Of a DNA stretch of 64,000 bases, positions 1 through 12,317 are shown piece after piece. The notes under the pieces are model-generated. The model was given only the letters and a program-made list of their open reading frames with translations, was not told the origin of the DNA and searched no databases. Position numbers and translations under genes: made by a program. This DNA is from Clytia hemisphaerica. Its lineage: Eukaryota > Cnidaria > Hydrozoa > Leptothecata > Clytiidae. The stretch's first letter is position 1. Each line of letters begins with the position of its first letter. The stretch lies in assembly GCA_902728285.1 (NCBI GenBank), contig CACVBU010000017.1, forward strand, positions 987,869-1,051,868, written 5' to 3'.

Positions 1-149
1 TAATCGATTTTTCTCTTGATTTCACTATTGTTGAGATTTAGAAAATATTGATACTGATCATCAAATTCAAAAATCCTTAGCTTATTACTCCTTTACAAAC
101 AGCTAAAAATATTTAATCTGCTTATAAATAATTGATTTGTATTCATCAG

Positions 150-3100
150 ATTACCGGAGACAACCTGGACATTGAACAACAAGTTAGACATCAAGGCATA
201 AAGAATCCGAACAAGTCATTGCATTGGTTTAATGTGATAGCTTCAAAAGACAGGGTCATGAAAGCACAAGGTTCACAGCTAGACTTCTAGCGTTGTATCA
301 TTTCTTTAGTTGAGGGGATGGGAATTTTGTGTAGGGTTAATAGTGTCAAATTAGGGTTAAATTAAAGCATATGGTAAAAGAGATTAACCACTGTTTAGGG
401 GGGTGCTATAAAGTGTATAAATTATAAAATATTTTTTATTAGAATCCTCTTTTTTTTTCCAACAGACAACAAGACCACAGAAGATTATCAAAATTTTTCG
501 ATTCTGCCAAGTGTATCTGATTCAACAGAGGTTTTGGACGATTTCAAATTCCTTGTCAGCCGATCAATCGCAAAATTTATGCCGTCCTTTAAGATGTTTC
601 AGAAAGTAATTCCAAAACATATGAAACATGACTTTTCAGAGGAAATATCCAAACCGTCAGAGGTGGTAGGTCTAAGACAAATCAATTTATTACTTCGTTT
701 TCAGTTTGTTGTTAAATTTTCTTTCGTATACTATTTTTTAATAAGCCAGATTAACCTACATTTTCATTTCTTTTACCAGGTACCACTCGGTCTTTTATTC
801 GAGAACGAAAACGAGTCTTCGGGAATGTTCAAGATATTGGACCATCTTCAAAAGGAATACGTCCCTACGTATGTTAATAATAATAATGTTTTACAGATTT
901 CCAGGCCACCGTGCAAGCACATGGGCCTCTATAAATCGCTCATACATTGGTTTGGTTTATTACAAAGGTTAACTTCAAACAGATATGCAACAATAGTGAC
1001 AGTTTCAATCATACTCAGACATTTTCTCTTTCCAAGCTAGACCGAGGTTTTCTTTAAACTCTTGTATTGTAGATGATTTAACTACTTTTTCAGGTAGGCT
1101 ATTCCACTGTTGAATGCCCCGATAGTAAAGGGAGTTACTCTGGGGTCCACGGACACCATCGTTCCCGAAAATTCTTACCAGTTCAGAATTATGTGTTCTC
1201 ATTGGTCTTATTCGTTGGTTAAATTTCTTAGGAACACACGATTTTTCATAGTGATTTAAATGTTTAAAGATCTCAACCATATCACTTACCGCACGCCTAT
1301 ATTTTAGACTTGGGATTCCAATTCTTTGTAGTCTGCTTTCATAACATAGTCGTCCACATGTTTCAACCGTTTTTGTAGCGCGCCGCTGAACACCTTCTAT
1401 AAGTTTTTTGTGTTTTTTTCAGTTTTGGTGACCAAATGACTTGTGCATATTCTAGGTGGGGCCTGACAAATGTTATGTAAAGTTTACGGAATAATTCAGG
1501 AGTTGAGATACGTGAAGGTTCTTCTAATTAGACCAGCCATTGAGTTTGCCTTTTTTACTTGGTTTGATATATGTTGGTCGAATGAGAGATTTTGGTCAAA
1601 TATAACTCCGAGATCCTTTTCGAATTGTACATGTTTCAGTAAATTTCCTCCGAGTGTGTATTGATGTACATGTTTAATTATATTCGGCTTACCTAACGTT
1701 AGTACATGACATTTGTCGGGATGAAATTTTAAAAGCCACGTATCTGACCATTGCTGTAGTCGATCGATGTCCTCCTGGATTATAAGTGCATCTTCAATTG
1801 ATTCTACTTTATTGACAAGTTTAGTGTCGTCAGCAAATAGAAAGAGTTGTGATTTAATTGAATCCGGTAAATCGTTGATGTATAGAACGAAAAGGGTAGG
1901 CCCTAGGACACTACCTTGGGGTACTCCACTAAGAACTAATTGTTTTTCGGATTCAGCTCCATTTACTTTAACTATCTGAAATCGATCCTTCAGGAAGTAT
2001 CTGATCCATTCAAGCAACTTATTTCTTATTCCGTAGGCTTCTAATTTGATTAAGAGCCTTTGGTGGGGAACTGAGTCAAATGCCTTTGCAAAGTCAAAGT
2101 ATACTGCGTCAACAGCTTTACCGTTAGCAATGTCTTCGGTACACACATCTAGATAGTTTAGCAGTTGTGTTACTGTTGATCGGCGATTGATAAAACCATG
2201 TTGCTTGTTAGAAAGTAGTTTCTCTTGCTCTAGATGTGACATAATATGTGTTTTAAGAATCTTTTCCATCATTCGACACACAATGGATGTCAGGCTAATC
2301 GGACGGTAGTTTTCAGCTATATTTTTGTTTCCTTTTTTGTAAACAGGTGATACATTAGCATGCTTCCAGTCGTTTGGGAGACAACTTTCGTTGAGAGATT
2401 TTGTCATTATAAGGAAAAGCGGTTCTGCAATATATTCAGCGAGCTCCTTGAGCATCCTTGGGTGAAGTTCATCTGGCCCCATGGATTTGTTTGGATTTAG
2501 CGCCTTGAGCTCCTTTTTAATAGTTTCAGTTAGTATATTTATCTCTACTTCTTTATCCGTCCTGGAATGGAATTCAGGGAGTTGTTCAAGTGGCTCACGT
2601 GTAAAGACACTACAGAATTGGCTCTGGAGTATGTTGGCTTTACTTTTGTCATCATATTTGATCGAATTTTCATTATTAGGGTTTTCGAGGAGAGGATGTA
2701 TTCCCGTTCTTGCTTTCAGATTGCTGCGTACATATTTCCAGAATCTTTTTGGATTTGTTTTTGATTGTTCGCTGATCTTTTTTTCGAACTCTCTCTTGGA
2801 GCGAGTCAGGGCACTATTAGCGGCGTTGCGCCATCTTACGTACTCCCTTCTACGTCTCTCAGTGTCGTCATTTTGAAGTGAGATGATCCATTTTCTATGC
2901 GCCTTACGTTTCTCTTTAATTATCTGACAAATTTTTGGATCTAAGGGATGCTTCCCTTTCCTTCTTTGATTTGACAGGTTGTTCTTATTGTGGGTAAGTG
3001 GCACATAGAGGTTTCGGAGCTCGATCATTTGTTTAAGGAATAGGTCCCAACTCTCATTCACATCTAATTCAATCGAATTTTGGATGAATTCGATAGACCA

Positions 3101-6100
3101 ATTGATATGGCTTAGATGAGATCTCATAAACTGGTAGTTGGCTTTGCTGTATTGATATCTATCAAGCTCGTTTTTAATTGTGAAATAGCCATAGAATTTA
3201 AAGGAGAGGACACTGTGATCACTGAGATGGAGTGGGGCAAGGTATTTTATCTCGGAAATTTGATTTTCTTCCCCTGTAAGGATGAGATCGAGTATTGACG
3301 GTTTGTCGGTGCCTCGTCGCCGTGTCGGCTCAAGGACATGTTGGTATAAAAAACAGTCTCTTAAAGCATCAAGGAATTTCTCCTCGTCGCTATCTTCTTC
3401 ACAAGGTGAGGACCAATGGACCCAATCGATTTTCTTATAGTTAAAGTCACCTATAAGACATATATGAGTGTATTTCGGATTTAAGCAGAGATCTTTTATG
3501 AGCTTATTCATGTTCTTGTTATTTTCATCGAAGATATTTGTTTCAGTTTTTGTCGGGCTTCTATAAAGACATCCGAGTAACATGGTGTCTTTGTTCTCCA
3601 TTGCAATTTCTAACAGACAAGTCTCTTCAAATTCAACTTTCGTTTGTATTTGTAGGATGAGGTGATCAATAGACTTGTGGACTAGAATGATGATTCCTCT
3701 CTTTTTTTGTATTCCTATGTTAGTTTTATATGGTGTAGAATAATTCTCAATTGAGTAGTCTTGATCTTTTCTCTCAGCGATCCGTTTGGTGTTGACTTCG
3801 GTGATCGCAATTATATGAGGTTGTTCAGTAGCGACGTGCTTTAAAAGTTCATTTTTCTTCTTAGATGTCATTTGGTCTGCATTTGTGTAGATGATAGTAA
3901 GTTCACTAATTGTCGTGGTTGTGTTTTTTGAATCGTTTTTGTTAGGTGGGTTTTCATTCAAGCTGTCGTTATCGTTATCGATCGGTTTTATTGATTGATT
4001 GGGTTGTTGTATCGTTTTTGTGTTTTGTTGTACACCTTCTTTATGTCGAAGCCGTTTTTTGACGATCCTCGAACCCGATAAATAAATTCATCGGTTTCTA
4101 GGTCATCATTTAGGTCTTTCGCCTGTTGTGATAGCTCTTTATACTTTTCACGTTGGGACCTACATAGGTCTTCTGTGATACTTATGCCTTTATAAGTATC
4201 GTTACCTTTAAGTGATGGGAGATTTCCCATGATCTTAAGTTTATCATCTTCACTATCGAGGCAAATTAACAGTGGACGATTTGGTTTCTTACCTATTCTA
4301 AATATTTTTTTGATCTTAGAAGAAACATGCAAATCCTTAATTAATTGATCAGCCCATTCACAGTCCCTAGTATGATTATTTTTGTCACTATTATCGCATA
4401 CCTGTTCTTCTTCTTTTATTCCGTGAACGATGATGTTCGTGGCTCTTCTCCTCTTCTCCATCTCAAGAGCGATCTCTTCGTCTCTGGCTTGTTTAATCGC
4501 AAGTTTGATTCCGCTCGTGTCACTCGTCGGTTGTTGAGGGAGACCAGATTTTGTGGCTTCTGAATACGATTTCATAGCTTGTTGGCATTCGTTCTTTATT
4601 GTTGACAGGATACTGTCCTTGAATTCGTCAAGCTTTCGTTCGAATTTCTTTTCAGCAAACTCGAGTGTATGCAGGCCGGGGTCAGCTTTCAAATCATTTT
4701 TCAAGAGTTGGAGATCTGCGTCTTTATCTTCAAGCTGTTTCTTGAGGTGATCCTCAAAGTCACGACTACTTTTTATAATTCCTTCGCATGCGTCGATTTC
4801 TCTGCGAAGGCGTTTGATTTCATTTTGGGTTTGAAGCGATGGTTGAGCCTTTTCCTTCTTGGGGACCAGTTCGAGCAGCTTGGGTTCAACTTCAACGCAG
4901 TTGATACAAATGTATTTCTGGGTTCTGTTGGCTTTGAGTGTTTGAATATGGAATGCAGGAAGCATACAACATCTGTAGTGAATGGATCTCTTACATTTTG
5001 CACAGGTTAGCGAATCTGAATCCCTGTCGTCAACACATCGATTTTCGGTGCATATAATGATATCGTCTTTCATTAAGATTTTCTTAGAAGCAGTAGATTG
5101 TTTTGGCCTTACGGATGATGTAGCCGATGCCATTTGGTCAACTAGTTGGTTGTAGTAGTTGAATTTGTTGGAAAAAGCAGCTTTTTAAGTGTTTTTTATA
5201 AGATTTTCCATTGCAAGTTTTTATTTTTGTTAATGAAGAAAACGAAACGGAAGTATGTTCTACTTAAAGTTTTTTTAACAACAATTTTCACCTTTTAATA
5301 TTAACAAGATAAATCAGATCAGAATCAGATAAACTATGAAATAATGAATCATGAATGTAAGATTTTCATATAATAATTGGCTAATTTAAAAAAGAATTCT
5401 CTAAGGTTGTCTAAAATATGTTTTCAGGTATTACAACAAATCCATTTTGGTGGCGATCAGAAGACTGAAATTCGATCGGGGTCGTTGTTACGTGCAATGT
5501 CGGATGGTGACACGGCTTTCGAAAGATTGGATGGGCTTCTCCCCAAATTTGAAGACTGGCATTTAAAAAGAACTTTCAGTGACGTAAGTTAGGGCAAGGA
5601 TTGGTGGTAACTAATTCTGATAAGCACTCTAAATAAATGGTCTTGTAAATCAAATGTGTGATTATGCCTTATATATATCATTAAAAAAAGTTTAAAGATA
5701 TATATTAAATTTGAAAATAATAATTCTCATTTTATCTTCAGGTCAAAGAGAGCATATTTGGTCACCCAAACTCTGGAAGTCAATTCGGAACTTCTCAATG
5801 GGCTATGAATGTACTTCGTTGCACCAATGCCAAAAAGGGGCCTCATAAAGCATTCAACGCTTACTCAGAATACACTGATAAAGAGCTCGATGCACAAATT
5901 GTATCAATTGCGATGACTTACTTTGGTATGAAAAATATAGAAGGTGAGTATTTTTAGTATTATAAATAGTGATATTTTAAGGGTCCACTTTCACTTTAAC
6001 CTGTATACAAGAGAATCTTTTTTAGTGAAAGAAAGAAATTCAAACATAATCAAAAAATAATATAAACATAACTTTTTGTCTAGATGATCCTGTGCCAGTC

Positions 6101-7541
6101 GAGATTAAAAAATCCTCAAATGAAGATAAAGCTGAGTGGCTCTACTCTGCAGTGGAATCAATGCTTGAACAGTGAGTGAAAATATAAATATAATTACTCA
6201 AAAAATATAAAAAATATAGTCAAAGAAATATAAAACTTTCAACTACTCATAACTCTAAAAACACAGAAAGACAAGACAGAACAAACAAAAAGATTTTCAA
6301 GCAGGACATAAATAATAGAATGATAAGTATCCTAATACATTAATGCGATAGGAATAGGATCCCATTCAATTAAAAGATATGCCTTAAATTTTCTTTAGAT
6401 ACATTGTAACGTACGATGACTCGATTGAAAGAGTTCGCACACAGCTACAAACAAAAAGCCAACCAGCAAAACCCAAAGAATTGTTTGATTGTATCAAAGC
6501 TGAATCTGGAGAGTGTAAACACAAACCATTTCAGAGAAAACTGGCTAGAGACAATCACGAGATTAAAAAGCACGGCTATGACAGGTAAATTTAACGATTT
6601 GAATATTTCAACTAAGTTCGAATACCTTGTACTCTCTTTTTTTAAGCTAAATAGAAACATATAACTCAAATTTTAAAGTGTAAATATAAAATTCTAACAA
6701 CTTTTGAATATGTTAAAAAATGAACATGATATTTTTCCAAGCCTATTAATGACATGAAATATAGAATAATGTTATAGATAATTTTTAGTATTATTCATAA
6801 TTTAGAAAAGCTGTAGAAGCTGAAAAAGCTGCTCAAGAGCAAGAAAATGCACAGAAGGAGCAAGCAAATGAACAAGAAACTGAGAATGAGGACAAAGAAG
6901 ACTACACCCTTGAGTACCAAAAGGCTTTATTCACTTTTAATCTGTTCATCCGTAACATTAACGACGCGATAAGAGAGGGCGATGGCGAAAGATTAATGAG
7001 ATGTTACAAATTTGTTTTGCTGTATTTTAAAGCCACCAACCATCACCAGTACACTTATTCTATGATAAAATTATTTCATCAGATTAAACTTCAACCTGAA
7101 AACGCATTTAAACTGATTTGGTGTAGATTTATTAACACTGTTGGTTCTCCTGGTCGAAACATTAGTATCGATTTACATCTTGAACATCAAAATAATTTTT
7201 TGAAGGAACAGTTAAAAGGACTCAGATCTAACTTGAATGAAAAGAATGCGGAACGTGTCTCTCATTCTGTAAGAAAACTTAGCCAAATCATCCAGAATGT
7301 TGAATCCAATCTCGATATCAAAAGCATTAAAGGACATAGAGCTCAACCGAAAACCTATGACGACGTAAAGAAACTTGCTGAAGCCTATAACCAAGCCGAT
7401 GTATTCAAGCATAAACCAGGAAAGGAGCATGAATCATTCCCAAAGTTTGAAAAGTGTTTTTTGAAAAAACTTGATGTCGATGCCTTTACCAATTGGTTAC
7501 GTTTGAAAGAAAGTGAATTTAAAGACTTATTTCAAGACTAA
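150..7541 (+). CDS. DUF6589-domain protein, copy 1 (multi-exon, 5' end outside window)
   Basis: Spliced gene of the DUF6589 family, whose function is unknown. Exons read: 150-270 (GDNLDIEQQVRHQ...KSLHWF), 466-665, 780 to about 872 (VPLGLLFENENE), 5428-5585 (HFGGDQ, DWHLKRTF), 5743-5943, 6084-6172, 6399-6585 and about 6806-7541 (stop). Most boundaries have AG/GT signals and the frame agrees with copy 2 at 11312-12190. The last exon carries the family-typical motif GRNISIDLHLEHQNN and a charged C-terminus. The GDN, GGDQ and DLHLEH acidic motifs recur in the family. A CR1-like LINE sits in the intron between the third and fourth exons, right at the donor, and the phase of that junction is not resolved. 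The first exons lie left of the window. The family is often multicopy and could derive from a transposase (inference). Confidence 0.75.
1005..3961 (-). pseudogene. LINE ORF2: AP endonuclease and reverse transcriptase, frameshifted
   Basis: The main frame (3961-1496, 821 residues) starts with an apurinic endonuclease domain: YTNADQ, the catalytic E in AITEVN, LIGDFN and the LSDH box. Reverse transcriptase follows, with NKSMGPDELHP, YRPISLTSI, YFDFAKAFDSVPH, SGVPQGSVLGP and the catalytic FADDTK near residue 710. The frame stops at 1496. The expected continuation (PELFRKLYITFVRPHLEYAQ) is one frame over, and another shift near the T-runs at 1410-1422 leads into the terminal frame 1280-1005 (FKHLNHYEKSC, QQWNSLPEKVV). 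The enzyme is therefore inactive as read. The motif set places it in the CR1/Jockey superfamily. Confidence 0.9.
3988..5133 (-). CDS. LINE ORF1 protein with PHD-like zinc finger and coiled coil
   Basis: 381-residue ORF1 of the CR1-like element. Residues about 28-80 hold a PHD-type C4HC3 finger (CTENRC, CAKCKRSIHYRC, CINC). This is followed by a charged coiled coil (about 95-240) and an RRM/transposase-22-like region (about 230-350; NIIVHGIKEEE, RIGKKPNRPLLI). It is presumed to bind and chaperone the LINE RNA. The ATG at 5133 is the first methionine after the 5' UTR. The frame is intact. It ends 26 bp before ORF2, the usual bicistronic arrangement. Confidence 0.85.
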   Translation of the reverse strand: MASATSSVRPKQSTASKKILMKDDIIICTENRCVDDRDSDSLTCAKCKRSIHYRCCMLPAFHIQTLKANRTQKYICINCVEVEPKLLELVPKKEKAQPSLQTQNEIKRLRREIDACEGIIKSSRDFEDHLKKQLEDKDADLQLLKNDLKADPGLHTLEFAEKKFERKLDEFKDSILSTIKNECQQAMKSYSEATKSGLPQQPTSDTSGIKLAIKQARDEEIALEMEKRRRATNIIVHGIKEEEQVCDNSDKNNHTRDCEWADQLIKDLHVSSKIKKIFRIGKKPNRPLLICLDSEDDKLKIMGNLPSLKGNDTYKGISITEDLCRSQREKYKELSQQAKDLNDDLETDEFIYRVRGSSKNGFDIKKVYNKTQKRYNNPINQ

Positions 7542-8433
7542 AAATGTTGTTGTGTGAAATAAGTTTTATTTTATGGGCAAATGTAGAGTTCAGCTTATTT
7601 TCTTTATTTTCTATAAATCAGATATTTTTTATTTAGGATTGATTTTCAAATTTTGATTCGATTTTCATTTTTTTAATTGAGCCAAATAAAGAGTTGACAT
7701 TTTACATAATACAGAGTTGAGAAGCCTTGTTAAAGATGCAAAAATATAACATGCTTAGAACTCATTTGACCATAGGTACACTGGTAACTATTGATTTTGT
7801 GAATATAAATAGTGTATATATTATGTAAAATATAACCTCCAATGTATATAGTCATAAGATAAAAAGAAAGGAAATAAAACTAGAGGCTAAAATTCAATTT
7901 CAACATTTTAAAATCAATTTGGTACATTTTGTATACAAACATCATCTCAGAACACCCAAACTAAAAATGAGCTTAAGTTTTAGGATTTTTTCTGGAATAT
8001 TTTGAGACAAAATTGATGAAATTTTAAAACAATGTGCCAAGAACATCTTCTAATTTAGGACAAAGTCATTTGAAAACAAGGTTCCCCTGTAATATTTAAT
8101 TTCATTATGGACGTGGACTATCTTTAAAAAAAATCAAAATGAATAAATTTCTATAAATCTTTGAAAGTACTTGCACTTCCAGCTTTTTGAGACTTTTAAA
8201 AAGTCAATTAATTTTTGAGTGAACTTAATTTTGCAAAAAATCCTGAAATTAAATATTTCACAAGATTTAACTTCACAAAAATGGCCAGAGTTTGCAAAAC
8301 TTAATCCATCCAAAAATTAATCTACTTAAAGTAAACAAAGTAAATAAGTGAAATAATTTAAAAAATATACATAATAAATAGTGTGAAAATGTAAGAAAAT
8401 ATTAAAAAATATAAAAATATCATAAAATGAATG
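7542..8433. other. convergent intergenic spacer
   Basis: AT-rich spacer between the convergent DUF6589 and RecQ-like genes. It holds an AATAAA at 7684-7689 that could serve the DUF6589 transcript. No other ORF, RNA gene or repeat was recognised. Confidence 0.5.
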
Positions 8434-10560
8434 CTAATAGTCACTGTCCTCTAAGCTACTATAATTGTCTGAACTAAGTGAATATTCAGACAGACATTCA
8501 TAGTCAGTTGTTGGTAAACTCTGACCAATAGCAGATGTTTCATTATCATTTTCTTCAGCATAACAATCATCATTCAAGTCAAGGAAAACAGTTTCCTCAT
8601 CATCTTCATCGATAAAAGCTTCCTTTACAATAATTGCAATTTCTTTGGCACAACGTTGATTCAAAACTTTTAATTCACCAATGATGAAAGAAACTGAGTC
8701 AATGTAAGGTAGATTTTGCACCACACTTTCAATCACAGTCTCACTTAAACCAGTGACCAGTTCAGGAGGAGTGAGTAGAGGAAGTAGTGAACTCTGTTGC
8801 TCATGCGATTCAACTAACATTTCACGGACCAAATTTTTACTTTCATCTGAGACATTTCTGATAACCTTTTTCTCACTGCAAATTTCCATTTCTTCAACTT
8901 TTGGTAACAAGGTATAGTCACAACCACCATCACAGTCACAACTTAAAGCACAAAACGAACAACAAGAATGGCCAGGGTTCAATGGTTCCACTTTTTCGCA
9001 GTTTTCATTAAAGGGTGTATATAGGGTTGATCTGAGGCACTTGTTTTTTGCGTGACAAATTTCTTCATTGACCGGCTGACATGGGCGTGGTGGGGAAAAC
9101 TGTATAAAATAGCATGGCACTTACTGCTACCATCTCTACCTGCTCGACCAACCTGTTGGCAGTAATCAACCAAATGGAATGCAGGACCATAATGAATAAT
9201 GTACCGAACATCTTTCATGTTGACCCCACACCCCAAGCTACTTGTTGCAACAATAACTTTTAACGAGACCACTTCTGTTAAAGATTCCAAGACGATATTT
9301 TTCTTTTTCTTCCTGGTTTCTGCGTGGAATATGCCAATAAGGTCTTTTGGATTAAGGTCAGGTCTTGCTTTTTTTTTAAATCTTCTCAGTTGTTGATATA
9401 CTATACCAGCTGTATCAACAAATTTACAGAAGATAACAAATTTGGGTGATTCGTGAACATCTTTAGCTAAAATTGAGAGAATCCAATGGAGGCATTCAAC
9501 ATTCTCTTGTTTCGGAACTTTGATAACTTCAAGGAAAATGTTTGGACGGTCACTGCATGTTGATATAATTTTCAACGACTTTGACAAATTGCAACTTCCA
9601 ATAACCAACTGAGTCAAGTCCAAATCGATTGTAGCACTCAGAGCAAGAACAGGGACATTTTGTCTGCAAGTTGAACGTAATTCACCGATCCGACTGAAAG
9701 TCTCTCGAAAGGCCTTTGAACCTTTTGTGGATTCACCCCTGAACAAAACAAAAAAAACTTAAATTAAATCTTTGTTACTTAAACAGAAATTATATGGATG
9801 TGTGCGAGAAAAAAAACTTCTTAAAATTTAATGAACAAGTGAATTGTGCCGAAATATATTTTTTAACAGTACGTATAATAAAAAAATGTTTACTTAACAC
9901 TTAGCTCACAATTTTACATATGAAAACAAAACTATGTGATGATGATAAAACAGCACAGTAAACATCTCTCCATTCCTCTCTTTAAATTAAACTTAAGTCT
10001 TTAAAAAAAACAATATACGCAGCCACAAGTCTTCTGAAATATCAAAAGTATCATAAAGGAAGAATTATTTTGATTAAAAAATTAAATTACCAGCTGACTT
10101 TATGAACTTCATCAACCACAATACATGCCAAATTGTTCACCATGAAATTTGACGAAACAAAATCTCTCCATTTTGAGTTGTTCAACCAGGACTCTGGTGT
10201 GCCAAAAATCAGGTTGAATTTTCCATCAACTATTCTTGAGTGTTCTTTTAAATCAAGAGCACAAGCATTCAGTCCAAGGTAATCCAATTTACCAGCTTCG
10301 TAAACTTGGCTGGTGATCAGTGCAACAAGCGGTGAAAGCACAATAACTGTTGGATTATCATAAAGTGAATCGTCCATTGATTTGAATAATTTTGGGAGGC
10401 ACTGATAGATTAAACTCTTCCCAAATGCTGTTGGGAAAACACACAATGTGTCTCTTCCATAATAAATGTTGCTTATAGCCTCGACTTGTTTTGCTTTGAG
10501 TTTAATGTTTGAATTTTCAAAGATAGAGTCCAAACAAGAAACCACAGATACAAACGCCAT
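8434..10560 (-). CDS. RecQ-like DEAD/H-box DNA helicase (one frameshift)
   Basis: Superfamily 2 helicase of the RecQ type; ATP-driven DNA unwinding is the family role. Exon 1 is 10560-10091 and exon 2 is 9738-8434. The intron has GT-AG ends and joins in phase to give DEVHKVSWGES. Exon 1 has the Walker A region FPTAFGKSLIYQ (an alanine where most RecQ proteins have glycine), LSPLVALI and the DEVH box. Exon 2 has LALSATID, IFCKFVDTA, VATSSLGCGVNMKDV and the arginine-finger motif QQVGRAGRDG. A cysteine cluster (HSCCSFCALSC) and an acidic tail follow in another frame. The shift falls at an A6 run (plus-strand T6, about 9043-9048): one frame carries SMKKFVTQ, the next KCLRSTLYTPFNE. HRDC and clear winged-helix regions are absent. 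It lies between two DUF6589 copies. Confidence 0.8.
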
Positions 10561-11311
10561 CTTGAAAAAGTCAGATATATTTGATGATGTTTTGTTTTTT
10601 TCTCGTATCCCGATTACTTCAGCTTTTTATTTTCGGCCTTCCAACCACCAATCAGGCTAGACTGTTCCACGTGATTTCGCCGAAAATCTCCGCGGTCAGA
10701 ATATGACCGTGGCCATTTCCCAAGCTACTTATTCGAAGCAAACATTAAAATTCAAACATCAACAATGATTTTAAAGCTACGATGCGCTATATGATTTACG
10801 GATTTTGTACGCATGCGGTTTCATTTTTATTACACTGAGAATAAGTTGCTTGGTTCACCAGGCTATGTCAATCTTTCGCAAATTTAAAAACCCACTTTCC
10901 CTTGGAAAAAATTGACGTTTTTTGTTTTTTTGGGACCCTTGGGGCATAAGGTACCTGTTGACCGCAAAAATTTCAAAATTCGCGAATTGACCGTTGATAA
11001 CATTAGGGGTAAAGGGACCCAATGACGTCACGGGTTTGGGAAAAACTTCAAAATGCGATATCAAAAAAATTATTGGTGCCTAAAATAAATAGACATGAAA
11101 GTCAGTTTGGAGTAATCTTTATCTTTCTGAAAATGTCATCTTTGACCTGAAAGCGTAGAACAATAGGTATTTGAAACAAACAAAGAACTGCAACATGAAA
11201 CATTTGAGAAATTCACTGATTAGGTCTTTGTTATTTTGCATCACAAAATTTTTATATTTTGGTTTTTGAAAAATGTAGAAAATATTATACACAGCGTTGT
11301 GCAAGATTTAC
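10561..11311. other. spacer upstream of the helicase gene
   Basis: This stretch should hold the helicase promoter. A short imperfect palindrome lies near 10695-10715 (GCGGTCAGAATATGACCG). The minus-strand open frame at 10855-11064 shows no protein-like signal. No exons continuing DUF6589 copy 2 were found here. Confidence 0.4.
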
Positions 11312-12190
11312 CTCGCAAAGGGTTTTCTTCAAATGCCAGTCTTCAAATTTTGGAGTCAAACCATTTAGTTGCTCAAACTTTGTGTTTCCGTCTGACATGG
11401 CGACTTTGCAGTTAGTAGCTCTCTCTACTGTCAACTGATCACCACCAAATGGAATTGGTTCCACAATATCCTTTACACTCTTGTCGTCATTGTAGAGTTT
11501 TGGTACATATTTTTGCATCTCCTGCATAATCTGAATCATTTCAGCGTTGACTGTTTCTTGTCGGAAAATCAAACCCAACGGTACCTGAGATTAAGATATT
11601 AATTACTACTTAATGTTTTATATTTCTCTTTCTTTACAGTCAAAACAAAATAATAATAAAAAAAATGTAGAAGAGTTTGAATCGTGCATACATACCACTT
11701 CAGACTTTTTGGACATTTCATGGGTTAACTGATGCTTTAAATGCTTAGGAACATGCTTGCTAAACGATTTAAATGCTGGAAGATATGAAACGATGGAGCG
11801 AGCAATCAATGTTGTAAAATTATCTTCAAGAGTTCTTTGCGCTTGACCATTTGGAAGAATGTCCATGTTTTTGTAGAAATCAGCTGAACGCAAATCTAAA
11901 AGATAATTATGTGAACAATGGAAGTGGCAAGATATAATAGAGTAATAGCTGGCACACTTGTAATTTCAACTTGAAAAATCTTTCTAAAGCCATTTAGGTC
12001 AAAGAAATGAATCGTATCATATCATATTGCATCAATGGAGCTTATGACGCCAATCTTCGAAAGAATTACCTTGAGAACTGTGGAATCTTTCTTTCACGGC
12101 CATATAATGAAACCAATGAATACTCTTGTTTTGATTCAGCTTGCTTTGATGCCGGACTATCTGCTCGAAATCAATGTTGTCTCCGATAAG
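11312..12190 (-). pseudogene. DUF6589-domain gene, copy 2, truncated at both ends
   Basis: Three exons match copy 1: 12190-12070 (GDNIDFEQIVRHQ, KSIHWFHYMAVKERF), 11895-11696 (LPAFKSFSKHVPKHLKH) and 11584-11312 (VPLGLIF, PIPFGGDQLTVER, FEDWHLKKTL). Each has AG/GT borders at the positions used in copy 1. The third exon is continuous here, whereas copy 1 splits it with an intron that also hosts the LINE. Exons for the C-terminal half, including the DLHLEH motif, are missing downstream. The 5' side runs into the Penelope-like element. It is probably a non-functional fragment and is clearly diverged from copy 1, so the duplication is not recent. Confidence 0.75.
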
Positions 12191-12317
12191 CTTAAAATAG
12201 AAGAAAATATATATTGCTAGTAAATTTGAAGTAAGATTCATCATGCTGTATTTGTATACATATTTTTTATATATGTTGGACGGTGAAAAAGAATGCGGCT
12301 ATTATATTTTGATTTTT

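Larger units (their letters stand above)
876..5252 (-). mobile_element. CR1-like LINE, near full length, inserted in the DUF6589 gene
   Basis: Non-LTR retrotransposon on the minus strand with two ORFs, a short 5' UTR (5134-5252) and a 3' UTR ending in an (ATT)n tail at 876-887, as is usual for CR1/Rex-type elements. A direct repeat GTATGTT lies on both sides (869-875 and 5253-5259) and fits a target-site duplication. ORF2 is broken near 1498 and again near the T-runs at 1410-1422, so the copy is probably dead. Its orientation is opposite to the host gene. Confidence 0.85.

Noticed and set aside
10855-11064. Minus-strand open frame of 69 codons
   Set aside because: Low-complexity, no similarity to the DUF6589 C-terminal exons expected there, no splice context.
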